Numbered from the stretch's first letter, positions 9,283 through 19,446 are shown. The stretch: 64,000 nt of DNA from Arcticibacter sp041902385 (GCF_041902385.1 NZ_CP169244.1:1302001-1366000), one strand, 5' to 3'. The notes: generated by a model from the letters alone, not told the origin. Numbers and translations: made by a program.

Positions 9283-9729
9283 ATGAGATTACTGATGGTA
9301 TGCCTGGGTAACATATGCCGCTCGCCTTTGGCTCATGGCATCATGGAAAACCTTGTAAGAGAAAAAGGATTAGACTGGGAAGTAGACTCGGCCGGCACCG
9401 GTGACTGGCATATTGGAGAACCGCCCGACAGGAGATCAATAGCTATTGCAAAGAAATATGGTATAGATATATCGAAACAATGCTGCCGTCTATTTAGTCA
9501 GGAAGACTTTGACCGCTTTGACCGTATTTTTGTGATGGACAAGATGAACCTGCGTGATGTCCTCTCGAAGGCAAGGTCTGAGTCAGATCGGAAGAAGGTA
9601 AGACTCTTACTTAACGAGGAGGTCGTGCCGGATCCTTACTATCAGGATGATCAGTTTGCTCCGGTATACGAGATGATTGAAGCCGGCTGCCGCAAGATCC
9701 TGGAGCAGGAACTCAACGGGCAATCTTAA
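9283..9729 (+). CDS. Low molecular weight protein-tyrosine-phosphatase
   Basis: A 148-residue cytoplasmic phosphatase. The P-loop CLGNICRSP gives C7-x5-R13, and the general acid Asp is in VPDPYYQ near the C-terminus. The start at 9283 is chosen because the family begins immediately before the hydrophobic strand leading to the P-loop; an upstream in-frame start at 9250 would overlap the nuclease gene and add a non-conserved extension. Confidence 0.93.
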   Translation: MRLLMVCLGNICRSPLAHGIMENLVREKGLDWEVDSAGTGDWHIGEPPDRRSIAIAKKYGIDISKQCCRLFSQEDFDRFDRIFVMDKMNLRDVLSKARSESDRKKVRLLLNEEVVPDPYYQDDQFAPVYEMIEAGCRKILEQELNGQS

Positions 9730-9758
9730 TCGCGGGATAATATCTTGCTATTATCTCT

Positions 9759-9790
9759 TTTAAGGGCTGAGCTCCTTTTTGTACTTTTGC
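9759..9790 (+). promoter_or_regulatory. Promoter for hisS, predicted leaderless
   Basis: TACTTTTGC at 9782-9790 matches TAnnTTTGY; TTTA at 9759-9762 stands 19 bp upstream at the -33 position. Only four bases (cgca) separate the -7 element from the hisS ATG at 9794. Confidence 0.6.
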
Positions 9791-9793
9791 GCA

Positions 9794-11192
9794 ATGGCGA
9801 ACAACAAACCGTCTGTACCTAAAGGCACCAGAGACTTCTCACCAGTTGAAATGGTGAGGCGCAATTATATTTTCGACGCTATTAAAGCTGTCTTTCGCAA
9901 ATACGGATACCGTGAGATCCAGACTCCCTCAATGGAGAACCTTGGCACGCTCACCGGCAAGTATGGCGATGAGGGCGACAAGCTGATCTTTAAAATACTC
10001 AACAGCGGCGACTTTTGGGGCGAAGCAGAAAAAAGCAGCAGAATTCGGCTGACTTTGAGATAAACTCGCGCTCCTTACTGCCGGTTTTGTCGGAAAAGGC
10101 GCTGCGCTACGACCTCACCGTACCATTTGCACGATACGTCGTTATGCATCAGAACGAGATCTCCTACCCCTTTAAACGCTTTCAAATACAACCCGTGTGG
10201 CGGGCAGATCGTCCCCAGAAAGGCAGATATCGTGAGTTTTACCAGTGTGATGCCGATGTCGTAGGTTCCGAAAGTCTTTTAAACGAAGCGGAATTTATAC
10301 TGATCTACAGGGAAGCGCTCGGTTCGCTCGGCTTGAAAGACTTTACCATTAAGATCAACAACCGGAAAATCCTGAGCGGCATTGCAGAAGTGATAGGTAA
10401 GCCTGAACTGATCGTTGACATGACGGTGGCAATAGATAAGCTCGACAAGATAGGCCTGGAGGGCGTTGAAAAAGAATTGGCGGAAAGAGGTTTTCAAATC
10501 AGCGACCTTGAAAAATTAAGACCGGTTATATTACTGAAAGGCTCAAACGAAGCTAAACTTAAGGATCTGAAAGATGTCTTGCAAACCTCATCAATAGGAT
10601 TAAAGGGGATTGAGGAAATAGAAACGATTTTTAAGTATTTGCATCTCCTGGGGGGCTGGCCGATAATACGTCGGGCGGAAACGTGGAGGTCGATGTAACA
10701 CTAGCACGCGGTCTTAACTATTACACCGGAGCTATTTTCGAAGTAAAGACGAATGAAGTGGCAATGGGAAGTATCGGAGGAGGAGGAAGATATGACGACC
10801 TCACAGGCATGTTCGGACTAAAAGGTCTGACCGGCGTGGGTATTTCCTTCGGTGCTGACCGCATCTACGACGTAATGGAAGAACTGGGCTTGTTTCCTGA
10901 AGACTCAGCAGCAACGACCAGGGTCCTGATCACCAACTTCGACCAGGAAGCAGAGAAAGCGGCCCTGCCCTTGCTTGCCTCGCTCCGGAAAAGAGGAATA
11001 TCTTCAGAGTTGTACCCCGCTTCTGCAAAGTTGAAAAAGCAAATGACTTATGCCGACAGCAAGAACATTCCCTACGTTATACTTATTGGAAGTGAGGAGC
11101 TGCAGTCAGGTCAATACACGCTAAAGAGCATGAAAAGCGGCGAGCAGGAAATGTTGAGTATAGAAGCCTTGCTGGGGAAGCTGGAAGACTAA
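9794..11192 (+). CDS. hisS: Histidine--tRNA ligase, interrupted by two single-base deletions
   Basis: Charges tRNA-His. Three adjacent frames together cover the full enzyme. The N-terminal part (PKGTRDFSPVEM, motif 1 region) runs in the first frame to ~10030; motif 2 (QPVWRADRPQKGRYREFYQCD) is in the second; the histidine-specific and motif 3 regions (RGLNYYTGAIFEV, GGGGRYDDL, GVGISFGADRIYD) plus the anticodon-binding domain are in the third. Adding one A to the A6 run at 10029-10034 and one G to the G6 run at 10650-10655 restores a single 466-residue frame. The gene is essential, so the breaks are probably sequencing errors. Start at the ATG 9794, giving MANNKPSVPKGTRDF. Confidence 0.93.
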
Positions 11193-12355
11193 TCACCTTC
11201 CCTCCGCGTGCCTTCATATAACTCATACTCCAGCAAACGGCAATCGAGCTTTCCATTGTAAAATTCAATTCTTCTGGCGGCCTTCAGTCCGATTTTCTTA
11301 GCGAGATCAGGGTTTCCGGTAAAAATGTAGCCGTAATACCCTTTGCACTTTTGCTTCATAAAGTCGCCTATCCGCTTATATGTAGCCTCCAGTTTGGCAT
11401 GAACGCCGAGACGTTCTCCGTACTCAGGGTTAAACATAACGACGCCATTACCTGCCGGAATTTCAGTGTCTGCGAAGTCGCATACCTGAAAGTCAATAAG
11501 ATGCTCCACTCCGGCAGTTTTAGCATTTTTCCGCGCTATATCAATCGCTTCTTCCGAGATATCAGAAGCTATGATCTTAAAGTCAAGCTCCTTCTTCGCC
11601 TGATCCTTTAACTTGCGGCGCTCAGAAAAAAACACTTGTTCGTCATACTCCAGAATATGCATGAACCCATAATTCATGCGAAAGAAGCCGGGGCTTTTGT
11701 GAGTAGCCATCAGCGCAGCCTCGATGGCCACGGTACCCGAGCCGCACATGGGATTCACAAAAGAACTTTTACCATCCCATTTGCTGGCAAGTATAGTTCC
11801 GGCGGCAAGAGCCTCCAGCATCGGTGCCTTTCCTGGCAGCTTCCGGTACCCATGCTTGGAAATCACCTCTCCTGAGGAATCTATAAACACTTCTGCCTGA
11901 TTATCCTTCCAGTACAAGTGAACAACCGTCTTATTGGTTAAGGGGCCGGAATCGGGGCGGACGTTCTTTCTTGATCTGATCCGGTCTACAATCGCATCTT
12001 TTACTTTCACGTTCGCAAAGAGCGGCGTCCTGATATGCTCGTTGTTTACATTGGATGTGATTGAAAAATATCCCGCGAAGTCGATCAATTCTTCCCAGGC
12101 TATTTCGAGCAACTCCCGATATAGAACGTCGGGAGCAGAGGCGTGAAAGTCTTTAAGAGAATAAAGCACCTGACTGGCGGTCCGGAGGTTCAAGTTAAGA
12201 ACAATACAATCGTTAAGCGTACCCGACAGCTCCACACCGGTGCTAAAACTCCTTGTGATGGTAAAACCGAGTTGCTCCACCTCCTCCTGAAGGTATGGAG
12301 CAAGACGTTTATTACATGTTACTAAAATCTTTCTCGCGCTGTTGAAAACTTCCAT
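11189..12355 (-). CDS. THUMP-domain class I RNA methyltransferase (RlmL/Trm14 type)
   Basis: A 388-residue protein with an N-terminal ferredoxin-like/THUMP RNA-binding region (about residues 5-155) and a C-terminal Rossmann methyltransferase. The SAM region contains FVNPMCGSGTVAIEAA and the catalytic motif reads FNPEYGERLG. In E. coli RlmL and relatives this motif is NPPYGERL, so the second Pro is Glu here. It probably methylates a guanosine N2 in 23S rRNA, by family. The stop overlaps the end of the convergent hisS by 4 bp. Confidence 0.85.
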   Translation of the reverse strand: MEVFNSARKILVTCNKRLAPYLQEEVEQLGFTITRSFSTGVELSGTLNDCIVLNLNLRTASQVLYSLKDFHASAPDVLYRELLEIAWEELIDFAGYFSITSNVNNEHIRTPLFANVKVKDAIVDRIRSRKNVRPDSGPLTNKTVVHLYWKDNQAEVFIDSSGEVISKHGYRKLPGKAPMLEALAAGTILASKWDGKSSFVNPMCGSGTVAIEAALMATHKSPGFFRMNYGFMHILEYDEQVFFSERRKLKDQAKKELDFKIIASDISEEAIDIARKNAKTAGVEHLIDFQVCDFADTEIPAGNGVVMFNPEYGERLGVHAKLEATYKRIGDFMKQKCKGYYGYIFTGNPDLAKKIGLKAARRIEFYNGKLDCRLLEYELYEGTRREGD

Positions 12356-12379
12356 AAAATATGTGCGAAGTTAATCAAT

Positions 12380-12387
12380 TAAATTTG
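12380..12387 (+). promoter_or_regulatory. -7 promoter element for the DUF3127 gene
   Basis: TAAATTTG matches TAnnTTTG; it lies in the divergent spacer, 34 bp before the ATG at 12422. No clear -33 TTTG. Confidence 0.4.
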
Positions 12388-12421
12388 GCAGTTTTGAATC
12401 TTGTAATAATTGAACGAGAAT

Positions 12422-12781
12422 ATGGATATTAAGGGCAAAGTACACGAAATCTCTCCGGTGATGAATGTAACGGAAACGTTCCGAAAGCGGGAAATTATAA
12501 TTGAATACGCAGAAAATCCTTCTTACCCCGAATACATTAAATTTGAGGCTTTACAAGACAAGGTAAACCTTTTTGATAACCTGAAGACGGGAGATCAGGT
12601 GGAGGTATTTTTCAACCTGAGGGGTCGCCCATGGACCGACAGAAACGGCAAGACAGCCTATTTCAATACTCTTGTAGTGTGGCGTATCAATACTTTAAGC
12701 GGGGCCGCAGCAGCTGCTCCTGAATATGCACCTCCGGCAGATTTTAATTCAGCTCCTCAGGACGACGACCTGCCGTTCTAG
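12422..12781 (+). CDS. DUF3127 domain protein with acidic SSB-like tail
   Basis: A 119-residue protein of the Bacteroidota DUF3127 family. The core (residues ~1-95) contains KGKVHEISPV, REIIIEYAENPSYPEYIKFE, and a FNLRGRPWTDRNGK stretch, a pattern compatible with an OB-fold. The C-terminal part is a low-complexity Ala/Pro linker ending in DDDLPF, the acidic tip by which single-stranded DNA-binding proteins recruit partners. Start placed at the ATG 12422 (MDIKGKVHE), as homologues begin, rather than a TTG 12 bp upstream. Molecular function is unknown; a DNA-replication/repair link is inference from the tail. Confidence 0.8.
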   Translation: MDIKGKVHEISPVMNVTETFRKREIIIEYAENPSYPEYIKFEALQDKVNLFDNLKTGDQVEVFFNLRGRPWTDRNGKTAYFNTLVVWRINTLSGAAAAAPEYAPPADFNSAPQDDDLPF

Positions 12782-12809
12782 AGACTGCAAACATAATCAA
12801 CAACAATGA

Positions 12810-12842
12810 AAGCCTCCCCAAAAAGGAGGCTTCTTCGTTTTC
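12810..12842 (+). terminator. Terminator after the DUF3127 gene
   Basis: AGCCTCC (12811-12817) pairs with GGAGGCT (12825-12831), followed by a T-rich tail TCTTCGTTTT. Confidence 0.7.
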
Positions 12843-12923
12843 CGGGCGCCCCATTATAATCACCTGAACCACAACACCTCTGTTAAAATTTGTTAAATAC
12901 TGTTCCTCTTATCCCGGCTTCAG

Positions 12924-12932
12924 TATTTTTGT
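12924..12932 (+). promoter_or_regulatory. -7 promoter element for the two-component operon
   Basis: TATTTTTGT matches TAnnTTTGY, about 80 bp before the kinase start; the -33 position shows only TGTT. Confidence 0.4.
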
Positions 12933-13011
12933 AAAAGGCGGGGACAGTCTGTCCTTAAGCCCTTATACAGAAAGATAATGTGTGTGGAGAGTTGATTCAG
13001 AGCAAGAGTGC

Positions 13012-14872
13012 ATGAAAAAGAGAAGTATTAGCTTGATTATAGGTTTGATGAGTGCAGCCCTCCTGGGCGTGATGGGAATGCAATACTATTTTATACACGA
13101 ATCCTACATCCAAAAGTCTCAGCTTTTTGACCTGTCAGTTAACAACTCACTAAGTGAGGTGAGTAAAAAGCTGGCTAAGCGCGATGCCATGGACTTCATC
13201 AAGCGGAAGGCTAAAGCGGAAGAAGAGATTAAAAATTCGAGAGAGAAAAAAGAGAGCAGCAAGCCGTTAAAAAGCATGCTGAGCTTTTTGCCCTGCGCAT
13301 TAAAGAACTCAACAGACGAATAGAGAGCGACTTCCGAATGCGCGACAGTATACTAAGAAGCCGCTTTCCGCGCATCCTCACAATAGATAATGATTTTTAT
13401 GAGACGTATATGCGCGACCCCCGGGAATGGGAGAAGGTGTCTATACGGGTCAAGATGCATCAGTCTATTGACTATAACGGACGGGTCTTTCAAAACGAGG
13501 AACACGAACTCTATGCTGTAGAGAATCAGGATATACAAAAGGTAAAAAAACGGAAGGCTGTAAATCTGGATACGGCCTATTACCTGGTTGAAGACCCGAT
13601 GGCAGGACTGAGAGTAGTTTCTATGCCCCGAAAAAATCCTGCACTGAGCCGCAAGCTGCTTCAAGAACAGGCAAAACACAAAACCGAACTGCAGGCCAGG
13701 CTTCTGGAAGAGGAGAAAAAAAGGAAGTCTCTAATATTAACCGCTATTTTAAAGCAAGGTCCGATAATCAGAAGACTGCCATATTCGAGGACCTGGCAAA
13801 CGAGTATGAGCAGTTCAATACGCCACTTTTGAACCGTGTTAACCCGGTCATTGTCGACACACTCTTGCGTTCAGAGCTGCAACAGAGAGGAATCAATCTT
13901 GCTTACAATTTTAGAATTGGATCGGCCAACTCTGACTCTCTGCTGTTCGCGACCGATAAGAGGAATGTATTCGAAAATGATAACACGTATTCAACCATCC
14001 TTTTTCCAAAAGAAATCATTAACGACTCCGGCGTGCTCAGTATCACTTTTCCAGGAAAAACCCGTTACCTGATGCAGCATATGAACTTTGTCCTCGCCTC
14101 GTCAGCCAGTCTGCTCATCGTGATGATCGGTTGTTTTGCTTTCACAATACTGACTATTTTCCGGCAAAAGAAGATTTCGGAGATGAAGACTGACTTCATC
14201 AACAATATGACGCACGAATTCAAGACTCCGGTTGCTACTATTATGATCGCTAGTGAGGCCTTGAAGGATCCGGAGCTAACGGAAGACAAGAGCAGGATCC
14301 AGCGGCTGGCCGGGATCATTTACGATGAGAATGTGAGGCTGGGAAACCACATCGAAAGAGTACTTAACATCGCGCGGATTGACCGCGGCGATCTTAGGCT
14401 TGACTTTAAACCAATCGAAGTAAATGACCTGATCTCTGCTATTACCGATAGCATGGATCTTCAGTTCTCAAAGAAGGATGCCAAAGTAACACTCGAATTA
14501 CATGCGCTTCGGTCAACGGTTACCGGAGATGAACTGCACCTGAGCAATGTTATATTCAATCTCATTGACAACGCGCTTAAGTATAGCAAAGACGATCCCC
14601 AAATCACAATCGTCACCGGGAACGTGGGTAAAAGCCTGGTTATAAAAGTGAGGGATAACGGGATAGGAATGAACAAGGATCAGCTGTCAAAGATTTTTGA
14701 GCAGTTCTACCGAATCCCGACAGGGAACCTTCATGACGTAAAAGGTTTCGGACTAGGCTTGAGTTATGTGAATAATATTATAAAGCGCCATCAGGGAAGC
14801 ATCAGGGTAAAGAGTGAAAAGGACAAAGGCTCAGAATTTGAAATTACGTTGCCGCTCACGCAGGAAAAGTAA
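13012..14872 (+). CDS. Sensor histidine kinase, interrupted by two single-base deletions
   Basis: Membrane histidine kinase of the RprX-like type found across Bacteroidota. An N-terminal membrane segment (about residues 6-25) is followed by a long periplasmic sensor region, a second membrane segment (FVLASSASLLIVMIGCFAF), HisKA with MTHEFKTPVATI, and HATPase_c with N box NLIDNALKYS, DNGIGMN and GFGLGLSYV. The reading frame breaks in an A6 run (13246-13251) and an A7 run (13716-13722); adding one A to each gives a continuous 620-residue protein. The sensor region is charged and Lys/Arg-rich near the breaks. Start at ATG 13012 places the membrane helix immediately after KKRS. Paired with the OmpR-type regulator 18 bp downstream. 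Confidence 0.88.
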
Positions 14873-14890
14873 TTACGACAGGAACTAAAC

Positions 14891-15580
14891 ATGAAAAGAA
14901 TCTTACTAGTAGAGGACGACCCGAATTTGGGCCTGCTGCTTCAGGACTACTTGCAATTAAAGGGCAAATACGACGTGATACTGGCTAAAGACGGAGAAGA
15001 AGGGCTAAAGCTCTTTACCGAACAGGCTTTCGATCTTTGCATCCTTGATGTGATGATGCCTAAGAAAGACGGATTCTCGCTGGGTAAAGATATCAGGAAT
15101 ATTAACCCTTTTATTCCCATTATCTTTGCAACAGCCAAGACCATGATTGAAGATAAATCAGAAGCATTTAATCTTGGAGGAGACGACTATATCACTAAGC
15201 CCTTTCGGATAGAAGAACTGCTCTTGAGGATCAATGCACTCCTTAAGCGGGTGTCTAATCAGGAAAACAAGCCGGCAGAACAGGATAAATTCCAGATCGG
15301 AGACTATCTATTCGACTACACCGGCCAGTTTATCAAAAAAGACGACATGCAGCAGAAGGTCTCTACTAAGGAGGCTGAGCTTCTCAGGCTTTTATGTCTT
15401 AAGAAGAACAATGTTCTTACGAGAGAAGAGGCGCTGCTCAGCATCTGGCATGATGACAACTATTTCAATGGCAGAAGCATGGACGTTTTCCTTAGCAAGC
15501 TTAGAAAGTACCTTAAAGATGATCCGAAGGTCGAAATTATCAACGTCCACGGCAAGGGATACAAATTAATTGTTAACTAG
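14891..15580 (+). CDS. OmpR-family response regulator (RprY-like)
   Basis: A 229-residue DNA-binding regulator partnered with the upstream kinase. Receiver: acidic pair D9-D10, phospho-acceptor D53 (CILDVMMPKKDGF), switch T in FATAK, Lys in DDYITKPF. Output: winged-helix Trans_reg_C domain from about residue 130, with MDVFLSKLRKYL recognition helix and the ending VHGKGYKLIVN typical of the family. Complete, no breaks. Confidence 0.93.
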   Translation: MKRILLVEDDPNLGLLLQDYLQLKGKYDVILAKDGEEGLKLFTEQAFDLCILDVMMPKKDGFSLGKDIRNINPFIPIIFATAKTMIEDKSEAFNLGGDDYITKPFRIEELLLRINALLKRVSNQENKPAEQDKFQIGDYLFDYTGQFIKKDDMQQKVSTKEAELLRLLCLKKNNVLTREEALLSIWHDDNYFNGRSMDVFLSKLRKYLKDDPKVEIINVHGKGYKLIVN

Positions 15581-15589
15581 GACAAGAAT

Positions 15590-15612
15590 TTAATGTAACT
15601 TTGATACATTAA
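15590..15612 (+). promoter_or_regulatory. Inverted-repeat operator overlapping a -7 promoter element
   Basis: A perfect inverted repeat TTAATGTA (15590-15597) / TACATTAA (15605-15612) with a 7-bp spacer. The promoter element TAACTTTG (15596-15603) lies inside it, so a dimeric repressor bound here would block RNA polymerase. The size and symmetry resemble Fur/Zur-type operators, and the downstream genes look metal-related. The repressor identity is inference. Confidence 0.6.
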
Positions 15613-15614
15613 TA

Positions 15615-15956
15615 ATGACAAAGTTCAAGAAATCGGCACGGGTTGCACTTTCAGTATGTCTTTTACTGTATTTCGCGGGGCTTACCCTTTCCCTCGATTT
15701 CCTTCACCACCATAACCCGGAACAGCGATGCAGGGATAGCAACGGTGCCGCGCGGTGCAGTCACCGTGCACATCTTTCCCAGGATTCCAGTTGCTGGCTC
15801 TGCGCGGCGCATATTCAACATCAGGCGACAAAGACAGAATCGACCCAAGCTGTTCCTGCTGAAATTCCCTTTATTCGCATACTTACCGAAAACAAGCTCA
15901 TTGGATACGTATGCGAGCGCATTATACACCTTCTAAGAGGCCCTCCTATCTCCTAG
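15615..15956 (+). CDS. Small secreted Cys/His-rich protein, metal-related
   Basis: A 113-residue protein with an N-terminal signal/anchor (residues ~8-26) followed by a short region rich in metal-ligand residues: LHHHNPEQRC, RCSHRAH and CWLCAAHIQHQ. It ends RGPPIS; a C-terminal RGPP is a recurring feature of small Bacteroidota proteins encoded beside metal-responsive receptors (DUF2946-like). I infer a periplasmic zinc or copper-associated role; no enzyme motif is seen. It lies directly behind the inverted-repeat operator and about 100 bp before the TonB-dependent receptor. Confidence 0.6.
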   Translation: MTKFKKSARVALSVCLLLYFAGLTLSLDFLHHHNPEQRCRDSNGAARCSHRAHLSQDSSCWLCAAHIQHQATKTESTQAVPAEIPFIRILTENKLIGYVCERIIHLLRGPPIS

Positions 15957-16060
15957 TCCTATCTGATCTCGTATTCACATTAATGAGAATGCGCCTGTTG
16001 CCGTGCATTCGATGTTGTCGTTTCCATAGCGGCACAACTACACACTCTTTACGGTATAAA

Positions 16061-18356
16061 ATGAAAGCTAACATCTTGTATATTTTAGCTATTGCCCTGC
16101 TCTGCTCTTTTGATAGTCCAGCTGCTATCCCCCCTATTCACGGACAGGTTACGGATGCCGCCACAGGCCTCCCCTGGCTGGCGCTACCCTTTCTATTGCC
16201 GAGCTGCGGCTCTCAGTGGGAACGGATGATAAAGGGAACTACGTTTTTTCGAAACTTCCTGCAAAAGGGCACTTTCTGATTGAGGTAAAATATCTTGGGT
16301 ATAAGACAATTGCTGAACCGGTTGATGTAGGCAGCATTCGGAATTTTGCACTCGAGAGAAGTACCATTGAAGTTCAGGAGGTGGTAGTAACCGGTGCAGC
16401 GAGTAGTTCCACTAATAAGAAAAACAGCACCTCTGTAACAGTTCTTAACAAGTCTGACCTCGCCAGAGTTCCATCTGCGAACATCATAGATGCCATTTCC
16501 AAGCTCCCCGGCGTTTCTCAGATCACCACAGGATCTTCCATTTCAAAGCCGGTGATCAGGGGACTGAGTTATAACAGGGTGATCACACTTTCTGACGGTG
16601 TCAAACAGGAAGGCCAGCAATGGGGAGACGAGCACGGCATTGAAATAGATCAATTCCGGGCAGAAAGAGTAGAAGTATTGCGGGGAGCCGCCAGTCTGCT
16701 TTATGGCTCCGATGCAATGGGAGGAGTGATCAATATTATCGACGCTTTGCCTCCGTCCCAGGGAACAATCCGGGGTGAGGCGACTTCCAGCTATGCCTCA
16801 AACAATGGCCTCAGCGGTTCTTCAGGAATGCTGGAAGGGAATAGTAACGGACTTGTCTGGCGAAGCAGGGTTTCCTATAAAAATGCGTACGGACTGAAAA
16901 CCCCGGACTACCGCTTACCCAACACGGCCTTTCACGAGACCGACGTGAGCGGACAGCTCGGAGTGAATAGAAACTGGGGGTACATGCATTTAGATTTGTC
17001 GTCATTCAGGCAGAAGCTCGGCCTGCCCGAATACGAGAGGAATGAAGCGGGGCAATTCGTGAGGGAAGAAGAAAACGCAGGAGAAGAGGAAGAGGTTATT
17101 GACCCGGCACAGTATAAAAGCCGCAACCTATTCACCCCCTTTCAGGACATCCGCCATTATAAAGCGGCTGTCAATACTTACATTATGATTGGAGAAGGCA
17201 GTCTGAGATCTACTATATCCTTTCAACAAAACCAGCGAAGAGAACTGGAGGATAGTGAAAGGGATCCCTCTCTATTCTTCGATCTTAAAACGTTCAGTTA
17301 TGACCTGAAATATTACCTGCCCAAACAGAATGGCTGGGAGCCTGCAATCGGTATCTCGGGGGCATTCCAGAAAAACGCAAACAGAGCCGAAGAACTCCTG
17401 ATTCCCGATTACGACAGTAAAGATGCCGGCGCGTTTTTCTACGCGAAAAAAACTGGAAGGCTACCACTTTTAACGCAGGCTTACGGTTTGACTACAGAAC
17501 CATTGACGGGAAACAGATGGAAGAAAACGGAACGCCTAAATTCAGCGCCTTCTCTAATGACTTCTCGAACCTTAGCGGGGCCGTTGGGATAACGCACGAA
17601 CTTAGCAAAGCACTCAACTTTAAGGCAAATATCGGAAGTGCATTCAGGGCCCCTAACATAGCAGAACTCAGCACTGGCGGAGTTCATGAAGGAACTGAAC
17701 GGTATGAGATCGGCAATGTCAACCTGAAGCCTGAGAGGAGTTACTATATAGATGCGGCGCTAGAGTACCAGACGGACAAGGCGGACGCCTTTCTGAATCT
17801 CTATAATAACTATATTGACAACTATATTTACTTAAGACAATCAGACCTGGACGAGATGATAGACCATCATTATGTATATCATTACCGGCAGGACAATGCA
17901 AACCTGTATGGACTTGAAGCCGGTTTTACGCTCCATCCGATATCACTCATCCACTTCGAAAACAGCTTCTCAATAACGAGGGGCAAAAATAACTCCACCA
18001 GATCCGATCTCCCCTTTATCCCTGCCCCTGTACTGAGGAATGAAATACGCTTCGAGCCCGCGATAAAAGGGATGGAAAATACCTGGTTCTCGATAGGCTT
18101 GGATAATGTATTTCAACAAAATCACATTGATATATTTGAAACTCCGGGAGCCGCTTATACCCTTGTTAATGCTTCTGCTGGAACGACCGTAAAAGTGGGA
18201 CGACAAGCGCTGCGATTAAGTATCAACGCAAGGAACCTGTTTGACAAAGCGTATATCGATCACCTCAGCCGGTTCAAACAAAAGGGCTTTTTGAACCTGG
18301 GAAGAAATGTTTCGTTTAGTGTATTCGTGCCTTTCGTATTGAGAAAAGGCAGCTAA
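16061..18356 (+). CDS. TonB-dependent outer-membrane receptor (putative metal uptake), two single-base deletions
   Basis: Outer-membrane transporter. Order: signal peptide, carboxypeptidase-regulatory-like beta-sandwich (HGQVTDAATGLPLAG, after correction), plug domain with DAISKLPGVSQITTGSS and VEVLRGAASLLYGSDAMGG, then a long barrel ending near FSVFVPFVLRKGS. An acidic loop (REEENAGEEEEVID) in the first half of the barrel recalls the H/D/E-rich loops of ZnuD-type zinc receptors. Frame breaks occur in a C4 run (16171-16174) and an A7 run (17446-17452); adding one base to each gives a continuous 765-residue frame. Substrate is inferred from the Cys/His-rich neighbour and the operator. Confidence 0.85.
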
Positions 18357-18459
18357 GCTTTGACTTATAAGGAAGATCCATTCCCATCATTAAAAAAGAG
18401 CAGGATCTGCAACACCGAATGCCCGGAAAATCGTTATTGTTGGTGTACATATCAAAAAA

Positions 18460-19434
18460 ATGAAAAATGCGGTCTTACTATTAGCATTATTACTCCCCTT
18501 CTGCTTGTTTGCGCAGTCTGACACGCTATCAATTACGCTGGAGAACGTTAAATATCCTTATCCTGTTCACTTTATAAACCTGAACCAGGAGGGTCAGGAC
18601 TTCAGAATGGCGTACATGGACGTGCAGCCTGCCCGGCCTTCGGGAAAGTCGGTTATCCTCTTACACGGAAAGAACTTTGCAGGGTATTACTGGAAAGATG
18701 TAATCAAAGCGCTCTGCGACAAAGGGTACAGGGTGATCGTGCCCGACCAGGTCGGATTCGGAAAATCATCAAAACCTTTTATCCATTACAGTTTCCATCT
18801 TCTCGCACGTTTTAACGCTCAGCTCCTCGACACGCTTGGCATCAGAAAAACCGCTGTCCTGGGACACTCGATGGGAGGCATGCTTGCATCCCGATTCGCA
18901 CTGATGTACCCCGACAGGACGTCAAAACTACTCCTTGAAGACCCGATCGGTCTGGAGGACTACCGAACATTCGTACCTTATATTACAACGGAAGAGCAAT
19001 ATAAAACGGAGCTTAAAGCTACTCCAGAGAGCGTAAAGAAGTACTATCAGTCATCTTATTTCCCCAAATGGAAGCCCGAATACGACTATCTTGTTGACGT
19101 CGGAGGAGGAGTATCTAAAAGTGCGGACTTTCCACGTTACGCGCTGGTGGCTGCTCTTACCTTTACGATGATTTACGAACAACCGGTAGTTCATGAACTT
19201 TCGAACTTGAAAGTTCCGGTGACCTTGTTTGTCGGTCTCGAAGACAAAACGATCGTTGGAAAAGCACTGCTGCCCGTTGCAGAACAAGCCAGGCACGGTC
19301 AATACCGGACGCTCGGAAAGCAAACCGCTGCAAAGATCCCCAATTGCAAATTGATCGAATTTGAAGGGGTGGGCCACATTCCTCACGTTGAAACTCCTGC
19401 GAAGTTTATATCTTCACTACTTTCTGAACTATAA
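18460..19434 (+). CDS. Secreted alpha/beta hydrolase
   Basis: A 324-residue alpha/beta-hydrolase with a signal peptide (LLALLLPFCLFAQS, cleavage after ~19). Oxyanion HG is in VILLHGKNFAG; the nucleophile is S137 in LGHSMGGM; the catalytic His is in EGVGHIPHVETP near residue 312. Most similar in layout to haloalkane-dehalogenase/epoxide-hydrolase/esterase-like enzymes; no substrate can be assigned. It ends 12 bp before the HD gene. Confidence 0.82.
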   Translation: MKNAVLLLALLLPFCLFAQSDTLSITLENVKYPYPVHFINLNQEGQDFRMAYMDVQPARPSGKSVILLHGKNFAGYYWKDVIKALCDKGYRVIVPDQVGFGKSSKPFIHYSFHLLARFNAQLLDTLGIRKTAVLGHSMGGMLASRFALMYPDRTSKLLLEDPIGLEDYRTFVPYITTEEQYKTELKATPESVKKYYQSSYFPKWKPEYDYLVDVGGGVSKSADFPRYALVAALTFTMIYEQPVVHELSNLKVPVTLFVGLEDKTIVGKALLPVAEQARHGQYRTLGKQTAAKIPNCKLIEFEGVGHIPHVETPAKFISSLLSEL

Positions 19435-19446
19435 GTACCTTTAATT

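Noticed and set aside
10029..17452. Programmed frameshifting or phase variation at A and G runs in hisS, the kinase and the TonB receptor
   Set aside because: The runs are only 4-7 bases, the genes include an essential synthetase, the shifts occur in unrelated genes on both strands, and no stimulatory structure or slippery heptamer pattern is shared. Sequencing error explains all of them.
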